Part shown: in pieces, positions 6,690-15,194 of the stretch
Numbering within the stretch: the stretch's first letter is position 1
How the letters are laid out: each line of letters opens with the position of its first letter
From: Oscillospiraceae bacterium
GTDB lineage: Bacteria; Bacillota; Clostridia; Oscillospirales; Ruminococcaceae
Direction: 5' to 3'
NCBI GenBank assembly: GCA_022768245.1
Contig: JALEMR010000006.1
Coordinates: 1-38,528 of the forward strand
Length of the DNA: 38,528 nt
Position numbers and translations under genes: made by a program
The notes under the pieces: model-generated
Told to the model about the DNA's origin: nothing
What the model saw: only the letters and a program-made list of their open reading frames with translations
Database searches by the model: none

Positions 6690-8711
6690 TCAATTCTCAA
6701 ACTGGCTCGGATGTCTGGTGAAAAAGTCCACTCTGGGCTCTAAGAATTTAAGCTTATGAGAAGCTTCTCCCGGGAAAAGCTCCGCAAATCCGTCGAAGAT
6801 ATACTCCCAGCTCCAGAAGCTCTTGTCCGCATTGAGATAGTCCAGTATCATCTCGGTGCCCTTGGGCGCAAAGGGGTGCAGCAGCACAGCGCCTGTTCTT
6901 ATCATATGGAACATATTCACAAGGTACTGTCTGCGGACATTCTCGTCCTCGGACTTGTCCGCCTCGGCCTTAAGCTTTGCAAGGAGCTTGCTCGCCTTGC
7001 GGATATAGGAATCCAGCACATAGGTCACCTGATGAAATTCCGTCTTGTACATGAAGCGCTCGTAATCGAGGATCGCCTTCTTGCTGTCGGCGATGACCTG
7101 CTCGTCTGGAGTGCCTATGGGCATATTGCCGTCGAAATATTTCTGCGTATCGTAGAAGCAGGTGCGGATTATGCGGTTAAATACGTTGGAGAGCAGAAAG
7201 CCTTCCTTCGTTACGGGGTCGGTATCCTCGGGCTTTGCGTCGGGGTTGTAGGGCTTCGGCTGGAAGCTTACGCTTCTCATGCCCAGTCCCAGTCCCAGCC
7301 AGTGCATTCTCAGCTGCTCGGCGGTGTAGTGGTCCAGCAGGTCAGCCGCCATGGGAGGCTTGACCGAACCGCTGCTTGATGCCTTCTTGTCCAGGAACAG
7401 TATGTGATGATTTGCCACGAGAACGGGCATCTGCAGCTCGCCCTCGGGAGGCTCGACGGAGATATCCTTCATATCGGAGCCCTGGAAGGCAAGCCACATG
7501 GCAGTCTCCGCAACGCCGTAGAAATAGATGTTGTCCTGACCGATGAACTGATATACCTTTGCGTCCTTGCTGCACCAGTATTTCTTGTAATCGGAAACGG
7601 GTCTGCCCTGTCTCTTAAGATATGCGCAGGTGAAGGATATGGGCGCCCACAGAGACTCGGGCCATACCCATACGGTAAGGTCCTCCTCGTTTTCCAGCTT
7701 GGGAGCCTTTACGCCCCAGTCGATATTTCCGGTAAGTCTGAAGGGCACCAGAGTTTTGCCCTCTCTGAAGCGGACCTTCTTCTCGTTGAGCAGCTTCACT
7801 GCATCGTCGCGCTCGGACAGGGTATCGAATACTATGGTGAACGAGGTCTTTTTAGGCTCTTCGATGAGCTTATGGGGCGCCATTTTATCCTTGACGCTCT
7901 CATAGTCCTCGCGGTAGTTATTCATTACATAGATGACGGGCGGCTCCAGAAATTCCTTGATAGTCTTGGTGACCACGGGACGGATATTCTTCTGCTTCTC
8001 CATGGAATCGGCAGCTTCCTTGAGCTTGTCTGTAAAGTCGATAAGCTTGAAGTACCAGTTGTCCACGTTCTTCATAACGGGAGTCTCGCCTGTAAGCGTG
8101 CTCTTGGGGTCGATAAGGTTGACGGGCATGTACTGATGACCCAGGTCGCACTCGTCGGCGTAAGCCTTCTCGGAGGAGCAGCCCTGAACGGGACATTTTC
8201 CGATCACCTGTCTGCCGTTGAGGAAGGTACCCGCCTTTTCGTCGTAGAACTGCGCGGTGGAATTCTTTTCGAGCCAGCCCAGCTCGTAAAGCCGTCTGAT
8301 GAATTTATCGGTGACCATATCATGCATTTCGGCAGTATCTCCCAGAGCGGACGCTCCGAAGAGATCGAGGCTGATATCGTAATCCTTGAGAGTCTTTTCC
8401 TGAGCGTCGTGATTGGACTGAACGAAGTCCTTTATGGTACCCTCGTAGCCCTGCTCCTTAAGCTTTCTGTAAGCCTCGGCGATGGGCGAGCCGTAGCAGT
8501 CGGTGCCCGACACGAAAATAACATTGTCCTCGCCTATCCTGTCGCGGAGAAACCGCGCATATACGTCTGCGAACACGAACACTCCGCCCACATGTCCGAA
8601 GTGGAGCTGCTTATTTCCGTAAGGCATTCCCCCCGTTACGACTGCCCTTTTCGGGAACTCGGGACGATGATCCTCAGGGCGGTAATTATTGCCTTTATTT
8701 TCCTTATCCAT
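6690..8711 (-). CDS. metG: Methionyl-tRNA synthetase, archaeal-type, with an insertion
   Basis: The 673-residue class I enzyme charges tRNA-Met with methionine in the cytoplasm. The signature HFGH (residues 37-40) is the HIGH motif. A zinc knuckle is suggested by Cys173, Cys178 and Cys188. RLTGNIDWG and VWPESLWAPISF belong to the catalytic core. The KMSKS loop reads KKASSS at 442-447, lacking the second lysine of the consensus. About 65 residues (258-323) are inserted before the conserved GNIDWG segment. There is no C-terminal EMAP-like tRNA-binding domain. The start at 8711 is chosen because GGAGAG lies just upstream; further in-frame codons extend upstream across the promoter and are not used. 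A promoter is visible at 8776-8804. Confidence 0.93.
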   Translation of the reverse strand: MDKENKGNNYRPEDHRPEFPKRAVVTGGMPYGNKQLHFGHVGGVFVFADVYARFLRDRIGEDNVIFVSGTDCYGSPIAEAYRKLKEQGYEGTIKDFVQSNHDAQEKTLKDYDISLDLFGASALGDTAEMHDMVTDKFIRRLYELGWLEKNSTAQFYDEKAGTFLNGRQVIGKCPVQGCSSEKAYADECDLGHQYMPVNLIDPKSTLTGETPVMKNVDNWYFKLIDFTDKLKEAADSMEKQKNIRPVVTKTIKEFLEPPVIYVMNNYREDYESVKDKMAPHKLIEEPKKTSFTIVFDTLSERDDAVKLLNEKKVRFREGKTLVPFRLTGNIDWGVKAPKLENEEDLTVWVWPESLWAPISFTCAYLKRQGRPVSDYKKYWCSKDAKVYQFIGQDNIYFYGVAETAMWLAFQGSDMKDISVEPPEGELQMPVLVANHHILFLDKKASSSGSVKPPMAADLLDHYTAEQLRMHWLGLGLGMRSVSFQPKPYNPDAKPEDTDPVTKEGFLLSNVFNRIIRTCFYDTQKYFDGNMPIGTPDEQVIADSKKAILDYERFMYKTEFHQVTYVLDSYIRKASKLLAKLKAEADKSEDENVRRQYLVNMFHMIRTGAVLLHPFAPKGTEMILDYLNADKSFWSWEYIFDGFAELFPGEASHKLKFLEPRVDFFTRHPSQFEN

Positions 8712-8775
8712 GATATTTCTCTCCATTCTGCAGCAGGCGGCTGTTCCGCCTTCACTTAAAAATATACTTACATTT

Positions 8776-8804
8776 ATTCTATCACACTTTTTCTCACATT
8801 GCAA
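8776..8804 (-). promoter_or_regulatory. Sigma-A promoter of metG
   Basis: Read on the minus strand, TTGCAA (8799-8804) and TAGAAT (8776-8781) are 17 bases apart, and TGA just before the -10 box makes it an extended type. The leader contains a GGCGG/CCGCC hairpin at 8736-8750, close to the ribosome site. Confidence 0.75.
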
Positions 8805-8908
8805 TATCTGAATGAATCTTTTTAAAATAATTCATAATTATGGTCTTTCTCATTCACGAAAAGCACCGTATCATATAAAAAAATATATGACTCATGCATT
8901 ATTTATAT

Positions 8909-8937
8909 TTCACAAATCAGACGGAATATGTTATGAT
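8909..8937 (+). promoter_or_regulatory. Sigma-A promoter of the alcohol dehydrogenase
   Basis: TTCACA (8909-8914) and TATGAT (8932-8937) are separated by 17 bases. A perfect 10-bp palindrome GTTAATTAAC (8944-8953) lies at the expected transcription start, and a GACAGC-AAAA-GCTGTC hairpin (8964-8979) sits in the leader. Either could be a control element; neither matches a named consensus well. Confidence 0.7.
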
Positions 8938-9005
8938 GTAATTAGTTAATTAACACATACTCTGACAGCAAAAGCTGTCGAAAAATTTTAGGGAGGATTC
9001 TTAAA

Positions 9006-10223
9006 ATGGCAAGATTTACTTTACCCAGAGATTTGTACCACGGCAAGGGTGCGCTTGAAAACCTCAAGACCCTTAAGGGAACCAAAGCTGTTATCGTTGT
9101 AGGCGGCGGCTCCATGAAGAAATTCGGTTTCTTAGACCGTGCAGAAGGTTATCTTAAGGAAGCAGGAATGGAAGTTATGGTCATTGACGGCGTTGAGCCC
9201 GATCCTTCCGTTACCACAGTTATGAACGGCGCTGCCAAGATGATCGAATTCGGTCCCGACTGGATCGTTGCTATCGGCGGCGGCTCTCCTATCGACGCAG
9301 CTAAGGCTATGTGGATCAAGTACGAGTATCCCGACTGCACCTTCGAGGATATGTGCAAGGTATTCGGTATCCCCGAGCTCCGCAAGAAGGCTCACTTCTG
9401 CGCTGTTTCCTCCACATCCGGCACAGCTACCGAGGTAACTGCATTCTCTATCATCACCGACTACGACAAGGGTATCAAGTATCCTATCGCTGACTTTGAG
9501 ATCACTCCCGACGTTGCTATCGTAGACCCCGAGCTTGCTGAAACTATGCCTCAGAAGCTTGTTGCTCACACAGGTATGGACGCTATCACTCATGCTGTCG
9601 AGGCTTACGTTTCCACAGCAAACTCCGACTATTCTGATGCACTCGCTATCCACGCTATTGAGATGATCCAGGCTGACCTGGTCAAGTCCTACAACGGCGA
9701 TATGGCTTCCAGAGACGCTATGCACAACGCACAGTGTCTGGCAGGTATGGCATTCTCCAACGCTCTTCTCGGTATCGTTCACTCCATGGCTCACAAGACA
9801 GGCGCTGCATTCCAGGATTACGGCGCACACATCATCCACGGCGCAGCTAACGCAATGTATCTGCCCAAGGTAATCGCATTCAACGCTAAGGATCCCACAG
9901 CTAAGAAGCGTTACGGCGTAATTGCTGATTATATGCACCTCGGCGGCTCCAACGACGACGAGAAGGTACAGCTCCTTATCGCAGCTCTCCGCAAGATGAA
10001 CGACGACCTCAATATTCCTCACTGCATCAAGAACTACGGCGCAGACAGCTATCCCACAGAGCAGGGCTTCGTTCCCGAGGAAGTATTCCTCCAGAGACTT
10101 CCCGAGATCGCTAAGAACGCTATCGGCGATGCATGCACAGGCTCCAATCCCAGACAGCCTTCTCAGGAGGAAATGGAAAAGCTCCTCAAGTGCTGCTACT
10201 ACGATACAGAGGTTGATTTCTGA
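9006..10223 (+). CDS. Iron-containing alcohol dehydrogenase
   Basis: This 405-residue protein is a group III, metal-dependent alcohol dehydrogenase that interconverts aldehydes and alcohols with NAD(P)H, probably as a fermentative electron sink. The dinucleotide-binding segments VVGGGSMKKFG (from residue 32) and GGGSPIDAAK (around 97-106) are clear. The metal-binding region TGMDAITHAVEAY, GIVHSMAHKTG and YGAHIIHGAANA supplies the expected aspartate and histidines. Length is normal for a stand-alone enzyme, with no fused aldehyde dehydrogenase. AGGGAGG precedes the ATG. Codon use is strongly biased towards a few codons (AAG, GAG, ATC), suggesting high expression. It has its own promoter and terminator and is monocistronic. 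Confidence 0.92.
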   Translation: MARFTLPRDLYHGKGALENLKTLKGTKAVIVVGGGSMKKFGFLDRAEGYLKEAGMEVMVIDGVEPDPSVTTVMNGAAKMIEFGPDWIVAIGGGSPIDAAKAMWIKYEYPDCTFEDMCKVFGIPELRKKAHFCAVSSTSGTATEVTAFSIITDYDKGIKYPIADFEITPDVAIVDPELAETMPQKLVAHTGMDAITHAVEAYVSTANSDYSDALAIHAIEMIQADLVKSYNGDMASRDAMHNAQCLAGMAFSNALLGIVHSMAHKTGAAFQDYGAHIIHGAANAMYLPKVIAFNAKDPTAKKRYGVIADYMHLGGSNDDEKVQLLIAALRKMNDDLNIPHCIKNYGADSYPTEQGFVPEEVFLQRLPEIAKNAIGDACTGSNPRQPSQEEMEKLLKCCYYDTEVDF

Positions 10224-10245
10224 TCAGATAATACATAAGCTTTCG

Positions 10246-10280
10246 GCGGCTTCCCGTTTATGCGGGGAGCCGCTTTTTTT
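10246..10280 (+). terminator. Terminator of the alcohol dehydrogenase gene
   Basis: GCGGCTTCCCG pairs with CGGGGAGCCGC (one T-G pair) around a TTTATG loop and is followed by seven T residues. Confidence 0.9.
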
Positions 10281-10357
10281 GCGGTTTCCCGACTATATGC
10301 TAAAAATCGGTATAATTCGGGTGCATGATGTACAGTGAAATATTTCCCTGCCGAAAT

Positions 10358-10403
10358 CTGCGATAAATAATTTTGTCTGTTTTCCCTCTGCGACAAATAT
10401 TTT
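10358..10403 (+). promoter_or_regulatory. Two direct repeats 30 bp apart upstream of the Clp gene; candidate operator
   Basis: CTGCGATAAATAATTTT (10358) and CTGCGACAAATATTTTC (10388) match at 14 of 17 positions, and their starts are exactly 30 bp apart. A TGT-extended -10-like box CATAAT lies at 10417-10422, so the second copy covers the -35 area. A 10-bp palindrome GAAATATTTC is at 10337-10346. The repeats do not match the CtsR heptad or the CIRCE element. A regulator is inferred from placement only. Confidence 0.45.
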
Positions 10404-10463
10404 CCATGGGAAGTGTCATAATATATTTGGATAAAACAGAAATATTTACAAAAGAGGAGAACC

Positions 10464-12800
10464 ATGATGTACAATTCAGAATTGTTTACCAAGAAAGCCA
10501 ACATTGTGATCAATAAGGCGCTGCTGACCGCGGGGCGGCTGGGACATACCTACGCAGGCAGCGAGCACCTGCTCATGGCGCTTGCTTCGGAGCAGGGCAG
10601 CACCGCATACAGCATCATCAAGGCATGCGGGATCACCGACGAGAAGATACTCGACTGCATATTAAAGCTTGTGGGGCGCGGCGATGCCTGCTCCGTGGAT
10701 ATTTCCTCCGCGACTCCCGTGTTCACCCGCATTATTTCCTCCGCCTGCGAAAAAGCAAACGCTTCACGTTCCAAGCCTGCGGGGACCGAACATCTGCTCT
10801 CCGCTATACTTGACGAGGAAAACTCCACCGCATACTCCATTATAGTGAGCCAAGGCGGAAATGTCACGAGAATGTCCTCCGCCTGCTCTGTTCCGACTGC
10901 TTTGCCTACTGCACGCAGTACGGCGATAAAGGCTCCCACTCTGCTGAAATACGGCAGAGACCTTACCGCTCTTGCCGCCGAGAACAAGTGCGACCCCGTC
11001 CTCTGCCGCACCAAGGAGATAGAACGGGTAATTCAGATACTCTCCCGCAGAACGAAAAACAATCCCTGTCTGGTGGGCGAAGCGGGCGTGGGAAAGACTG
11101 CCGTGGTAGAGGGCGTGGCAAGCCTTATCGCAAGCGGAAAGGCTCCCGAATTTCTGTCCGACAAGCGGATATTCTCCCTGAATCTCACCTCAATGATAGC
11201 GGGCGCAAAATATCGGGGCGACTTCGAGGAACGCATAAAGCAGTGCCTTGACGAGGTCGCCGACAACAAAAATATTATCCTCTTCATCGACGAGCTTCAT
11301 ACCATAGTCGGCGCAGGCGCTGCGGAGGGAGCTATCGACGCGGCGAATATCCTGAAGCCACAGCTTGCCCGTGGTGATATACGCATCATCGGCGCCACCA
11401 CCTTCGATGAGTACCGCCGCTTCATCGGCAAGGACAACGCGCTTGACCGCCGCTTCCAGCAGGTGATAATCAACGAACCCTCCGAGGACGACTGCAGACA
11501 GATACTCAAAGGACTTGCGGGCTGCTACGAGAGCTTTCACAAGGTCATCATCACAGATGAGGCTATCGACGCGGCGATATCGCTGTCCGTCCGATATATC
11601 AACGACCGCTGCCTGCCCGACAAGGCGATAGACCTCATCGACGAGGCGGCTTCCCGCGCGAAGATACGCGGCTTCGGCGAGCCTAAGAATCTTAAGGAGC
11701 TGGCGGAAAATCTCAACCGCATGCTTGAGAAGTCGGATAATACGTCTCCAAAGCGCAGGCGGGAAAGCTCCGCATCGCCTGTTTACGTCACTGCGGACGA
11801 TATCGCTTCGGTGCTGTCCGTTTCTGCGGGAATACCGATATCCCGCATAAGCTTCACGGAAAGCCAGCGGCTGCTCACTCTGGAGGAGGAGCTCCACAAG
11901 CGGATAATCGGTCAGGACGAAGCGGTGAAAGCCGTCGCGGACGCTGTGCGGCGGGGGCGTTCGGGACTTAAGGACCCCAAGCGGCCTATCGGATCCTTTA
12001 TTTTCTGCGGACCGTCGGGCGTGGGAAAGACCGAGCTTGCAAAGGCGCTGGCGGAATGTCTTTTCGGGGACGAATCCTCGCTGATACGGCTTGACATGAG
12101 CGAGTATATGGAAAAGCACAGCGTTTCGAGAATGATTGGCTCTCCTCCGGGATATGTGGGCTTCGAGGACGGCGGTCAGCTGACCGAAGCGGTGCGGAAA
12201 AAGCCCTACTCGGTCATTCTCATGGACGAAATAGAAAAAGCTCACCCCGACGTGACCAATCTGCTTTTACAGATACTGGAGGACGGCATACTCACCGACA
12301 GCAAGGGTCGGCGCATAAACTTCCGCAATACGATAATCATTCTCACCTCCAATCTGGGAGCGAAGTATATCTCGGACGAGAAGACTATCGGTTTTGCGTC
12401 CTCTGAAAACGACGGCGATATCAGGAAAAACGTCCTGAAGGAGCTGAAGGACCATTTCCGTCCCGAGCTATTAAACCGCATCGAAGATATCATCGTGTTC
12501 GGAAAATTAAGCGGCGAGGATATGCCGAAGCTGACCGAGAGAATGCTGTCCTCGCTGTCGGAGCGGGCGAAGGCGCTGGAAATATCAGTGGAATTCAGCG
12601 ATTCTGCCGTAAATGAGATAACAAAGGAGGGCTTCGACAGATACGGCGCAAGAAAGCTGAGGCACGTCATCACGACGAATGTTGAGAATCTGCTGTCCAT
12701 GAAGATACTGTCGGGCGAGATACGCAAGGGCGAAAAGGCAGTCCTGACCTTTGACAACGGAGAATTTACCTTCAAAAGCGAAGCTGTGCGGAATTCATAG
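10464..12800 (+). CDS. ClpA/ClpC-type AAA+ unfoldase of the Clp protease
   Basis: The 778-residue protein unfolds substrates and feeds them to ClpP using ATP. Residues 1-150 form the double Clp-N repeat. The first AAA+ module has Walker A GEAGVGKT (205-212) and Walker B ILFIDE (272-277). The second has GPSGVGKT (516-523) and VILMDE (584-589). A TIGF loop at 641-644 corresponds to the ClpP-docking tripeptide, which argues against ClpB. The M-domain of ClpC, with its UVR motif, is replaced by a short linker (about 400-440), so the layout is closer to ClpA. There are no mcsA, mcsB or ctsR neighbours. Two adjacent ATGs at 10464 and 10467 are possible; AGGAG spacing favours the second. Confidence 0.9.
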   Translation: MMYNSELFTKKANIVINKALLTAGRLGHTYAGSEHLLMALASEQGSTAYSIIKACGITDEKILDCILKLVGRGDACSVDISSATPVFTRIISSACEKANASRSKPAGTEHLLSAILDEENSTAYSIIVSQGGNVTRMSSACSVPTALPTARSTAIKAPTLLKYGRDLTALAAENKCDPVLCRTKEIERVIQILSRRTKNNPCLVGEAGVGKTAVVEGVASLIASGKAPEFLSDKRIFSLNLTSMIAGAKYRGDFEERIKQCLDEVADNKNIILFIDELHTIVGAGAAEGAIDAANILKPQLARGDIRIIGATTFDEYRRFIGKDNALDRRFQQVIINEPSEDDCRQILKGLAGCYESFHKVIITDEAIDAAISLSVRYINDRCLPDKAIDLIDEAASRAKIRGFGEPKNLKELAENLNRMLEKSDNTSPKRRRESSASPVYVTADDIASVLSVSAGIPISRISFTESQRLLTLEEELHKRIIGQDEAVKAVADAVRRGRSGLKDPKRPIGSFIFCGPSGVGKTELAKALAECLFGDESSLIRLDMSEYMEKHSVSRMIGSPPGYVGFEDGGQLTEAVRKKPYSVILMDEIEKAHPDVTNLLLQILEDGILTDSKGRRINFRNTIIILTSNLGAKYISDEKTIGFASSENDGDIRKNVLKELKDHFRPELLNRIEDIIVFGKLSGEDMPKLTERMLSSLSERAKALEISVEFSDSAVNEITKEGFDRYGARKLRHVITTNVENLLSMKILSGEIRKGEKAVLTFDNGEFTFKSEAVRNS

Positions 12801-12807
12801 TTTTTCT

Positions 12808-12836
12808 GCGGCGGTACCTATGTACTGCCGCTTTAT
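12808..12836 (+). terminator. Hairpin after the Clp gene, likely terminator
   Basis: GCGGCGGTAC pairs with GTACTGCCGC (one G-T pair) around CTAT. The following tract TTTATCTTT is a weak T-run, so termination may be partial. Confidence 0.65.
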
Positions 12837-12868
12837 CTTTATCCTCATACGCTTTTTGATAAAATCAC

Positions 12869-12897
12869 TTGAAATTCCCGCGGGGTTGTGATATAAT
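12869..12897 (+). promoter_or_regulatory. Sigma-A promoter of the TetR gene with a palindromic spacer
   Basis: TTGAAA (12869-12874) and TATAAT (12892-12897) are 17 bases apart with a TGA extension. The spacer holds the 8-bp palindrome CCCGCGGG, positioned as an autoregulatory operator would be. Confidence 0.75.
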
Positions 12898-12938
12898 ATA
12901 CGTAAATATTTCGTTAAAGGAAGAGGATTGGTAAATCT

Positions 12939-13565
12939 ATGAAAACGGATAAACGGCAGCTGATATTCGATGCAATGGAAGAGCTTCTCATGACCGTTCC
13001 TTACAGCACGATATCTGTGGAATCAATTGCAAAAAAAGCGGGCATCGGAAAGGGCAGCATTTACTACTACTACAAAAGCAAGGACGAGATATTATACGCC
13101 GTACTGGAAAACAGCTACCGCCGCGCTCTGCGGGACTATTTCGAAAGTATCCAGAATCTTAAGGAGACCTCGGCTATCGAAAAGATAAAGCGGCTGTTTT
13201 TCAGCATTATCAAGAAGGATTTCAGCGAGACCGAAAAGAATATGCTGGTTCCTCTTCATACCATGAATGATATCAATCTTCACAATAAAATGACTACCGC
13301 TGCCATTCAGGAGATATCTCCCGTGCTGACGGAGCTTCTTCGGGAGGGCAATGCGGAAGGCTCGGTCAGGACCGATACTCCCAAGGAAAGCGCCGAGATA
13401 ATCGTGGCGGTCATCATGCTTTTCCTGGACGATACCGTGTTCACGGATAATGCGGAAAATGTCAAGAATAAGCTGGTCATTCTGTCAACTGTCCTTGAGA
13501 CCTGCCTTAAGACCGAAAAGGGCAGCTTTGATTTCCTCTTTGACAAGGGCAACAGCACAGTCTGA
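12939..13565 (+). CDS. TetR/AcrR-family transcriptional regulator
   Basis: This 208-residue protein has an N-terminal TetR helix-turn-helix at about residues 20-50. The motif ISVESIAKKAGIGKGSIYYYY followed by KSKDEILYAV is typical. The C-terminal 150 residues form the variable ligand-binding and dimerisation part; nothing in them names a ligand. The ATG is preceded by GGAAGAGG at slightly long spacing. The gene is alone between two terminators and has no transporter or enzyme beside it in the same direction, so its target is unknown apart from likely self-control through the palindrome in its promoter. Confidence 0.88.
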   Translation: MKTDKRQLIFDAMEELLMTVPYSTISVESIAKKAGIGKGSIYYYYKSKDEILYAVLENSYRRALRDYFESIQNLKETSAIEKIKRLFFSIIKKDFSETEKNMLVPLHTMNDINLHNKMTTAAIQEISPVLTELLREGNAEGSVRTDTPKESAEIIVAVIMLFLDDTVFTDNAENVKNKLVILSTVLETCLKTEKGSFDFLFDKGNSTV

Positions 13566-13585
13566 CTCTCATACGAATATACAGC

Positions 13586-13629
13586 AAACAGCAGCGGCTG
13601 CCGTTTAACGGTGACCGCTGCTGTTTTAA
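13586..13629. terminator. Bidirectional terminator between TetR and GH130 genes
   Basis: AAACAGCAGCGG (13586-13597) pairs perfectly with CCGCTGCTGTTT (13615-13626), with an inner CCGTT/AACGG pairing in the loop. A T-run follows on the plus strand. It sits between two convergent genes and can serve both. Confidence 0.8.
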
Positions 13630-13648
13630 TTATCATCTATTAATCAAA

Positions 13649-14674
13649 TCAAACCTGGCTGTTGTTGTCAAGGAAATCCATAACATCGTCAACGGTGGTG
13701 AATGCCAGAGAAGTGCATGTATCTGCGCAGCCGTAGTAGATGCAGATCCTGCCTGTATCCTTGTCAACGAGGTTTGCGCAGGGGAATGTTACGGCGTCGG
13801 TATCACCGATGAGCTCGTAGCTTGTCTGGGGGCTCAGGAGGTAGGAAGCGCCTCTCTTAAGTACCTTCCAGGGCTCGTCCTTATCGAGGAGAGCTGCGGA
13901 GAAGCTGTATACATAGCCGTTGCAGGAGGTAAGTACGCCGTGATAGAAGATGAGCCAGCCTCTGTCTGTCTCTATGGGAATAGGACCTGCGCCCATCTTT
14001 GTGGACTCCCAGCCCTTGGAGGGTCCCATTACGTGTCTGTGCTCGCCCCAGTAGGTGAGGTCGGGGGACTGGCTGATGAACATATCGCCGAAAGGAGTAT
14101 GACCGCTGTCGGAAGGACGGCTCATCATTACATACTTGCCGTTGATCTTTCTGGGGAACATAACGCCGTTTCTGTTGAAGGGAAGGTATGCGTTCTCAAG
14201 CTGAGTGAATTCCTTGAAATCGTATGTATAAGCGATGCCGATAGTGGGCTTCCAGCCGTAAGCGTTGCACCATGTAACGATGTATCTGTCCTCGAGCTTG
14301 CATACACGGGGGTCATAGCCGTACTGCCACTCTGCCACCTCGGGGATATCGCACTTGAACTTTATCCTCTCCTCGTTGATATCCCAGTGGATACCGTCAA
14401 CGGAGAAGCCTGCATGGAGCTCCATGTTTCTTTCTCTGTCGTCAACGCGGAAAACGCCTGCGAACTTGTAATCGCCGACCTCAAAGGGAACTACGGAGCT
14501 GTTGAAGATAGAGTTGGAAGGCTCTCTGTAGCCGTTAGCCTTCTTGACCATGATCTGGTCTCTCTTGATGATGGGGTTTGCATCGTAGCGCCATACTACG
14601 ACTCTGCAGTCAGCAGGCTTGTCCTGCCAGGGGATATTGGGCATTGATACACCATTTACGATCTGTGTTTTCAT
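13649..14674 (-). CDS. GH130 beta-mannoside phosphorylase
   Basis: The 341-residue protein belongs to glycoside hydrolase family 130, which breaks beta-1,4-mannosidic bonds with phosphate to give alpha-mannose 1-phosphate. YDPRVCKLED (from residue 120) holds Asp121, the expected catalytic acid. WRYDANPII, FRVDDRERNMELHAGFS, FPRKINGKYVMMSRPSD, FYHGVLTSCNG and the C-terminal YYGCADT are hallmark segments. Length and sequence resemble the mannooligosaccharide phosphorylases known from Ruminococcus albus (GH130_2) more than the longer mannosylglucose phosphorylases; this subfamily call is from memory of the sequences. No signal peptide is present, so it acts in the cytoplasm on imported mannosides. 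AAAGGAAG precedes the ATG. No transporter or epimerase lies beside it. Confidence 0.9.
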   Translation of the reverse strand: MKTQIVNGVSMPNIPWQDKPADCRVVVWRYDANPIIKRDQIMVKKANGYREPSNSIFNSSVVPFEVGDYKFAGVFRVDDRERNMELHAGFSVDGIHWDINEERIKFKCDIPEVAEWQYGYDPRVCKLEDRYIVTWCNAYGWKPTIGIAYTYDFKEFTQLENAYLPFNRNGVMFPRKINGKYVMMSRPSDSGHTPFGDMFISQSPDLTYWGEHRHVMGPSKGWESTKMGAGPIPIETDRGWLIFYHGVLTSCNGYVYSFSAALLDKDEPWKVLKRGASYLLSPQTSYELIGDTDAVTFPCANLVDKDTGRICIYYGCADTCTSLAFTTVDDVMDFLDNNSQV

Positions 14675-14754
14675 TGGGAATACTTCCTTTCATAAAATTT
14701 GATGCTTTATAGCCGTTATCGGCTTTTGTTTTCCTGTGTTTTATCTTGATTTTA

Positions 14755-14782
14755 AGTATACCATAATTTTTCAAAATGTCAA
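14755..14782 (-). promoter_or_regulatory. Sigma-A promoter of the GH130 gene
   Basis: On the minus strand a perfect TTGACA (14777-14782) precedes TATACT (14755-14760) by 16 bases. The 75-nt leader contains an AGCCG/CGGCT hairpin at 14711-14724. No good cre site was seen. Confidence 0.8.
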
Positions 14783-15116
14783 TACCATATAAATTCTGCA
14801 CATTGAACAGCTGTTAAGCTTGTTATATTTGCACAAAAGCATTGTTTGCGGTCAACAGACAAGCGCATATAATAAACATATCAAACCGCGTATCTGCGCG
14901 ATATCGGACATTGCAGGGTAATTTTTTAGCTGTCCGGGCAGACTATGCGAAACAGCTTTGCCGACGGCAATGTTCATAAAAAAGCAACTGATTCTCATAT
15001 GAAAAATACATTTTTTCGGATATATTCCCCTTGTATAATATATTATACACATAATATCCGATTTATTTTTACAAAAAATATTTTACGGTAGATTAATTTA
15101 ATCTAAAAATTAATTA
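14783..15116. other. Gene-poor gap with nested inverted repeats
   Basis: No convincing gene lies here. The stretch holds two structured elements. At 14906-14975, GGACATTGC pairs with GCAATGTTC and encloses AGCTGT/ACAGCT, a possible multi-stem RNA. At 15017-15060, CGGATAT and ATATCCG flank an 18-bp perfect palindrome, TGTATAATATATTATACA (15032-15049). Words such as GGTCAACAG at 14858 may be a decayed heptad array. Confidence 0.5.
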
Positions 15117-15146
15117 AAAAACGACTTGTGCATATACAAGCCGTTT
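15117..15146 (-). terminator. Terminator of the arginine cluster transcript
   Basis: AACGACTTGT pairs with ACAAGCCGTT with one mismatch around GCATAT. On the minus strand a TTTTTT run follows. It lies beyond the last gene of the cluster, separated from it by a heptad array. Confidence 0.75.
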
Positions 15147-15152
15147 CGTTTA

Positions 15153-15194
15153 TTCACTAATTGCTGTTCGCTAATTGCTGTTTCCTGATGCCTC
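15153..15194. repeat. Degenerate heptanucleotide array at the end of the arginine cluster
   Basis: TTCACTA, ATTGCTG, TTCGCTA, ATTGCTG, TTTCCTG and ATGCCTC follow each other in perfect 7-nt phase. The last unit overlaps the stop codon (15193-15195) of the minus-strand acyltransferase gene. The words are related to those of the arrays at 3813 and 19700. Confidence 0.7.

Noticed and set aside
7404..8759. 451-codon open frame on the plus strand antisense to metG
   Set aside because: It lies entirely over a clear MetRS gene, has no ribosome site, and its length follows from codon bias of the true gene.
8941..8953. Rex operator in front of the alcohol dehydrogenase
   Set aside because: GTTAATTAAC is palindromic but lacks the spacing between half-sites that Rex sites need; TTTCACAAA is only a half match.
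14852..15052. 66-codon minus-strand frame in the 518-nt gap
   Set aside because: No ribosome site at usable spacing, and it overlaps the inverted repeats; coding is not supported.
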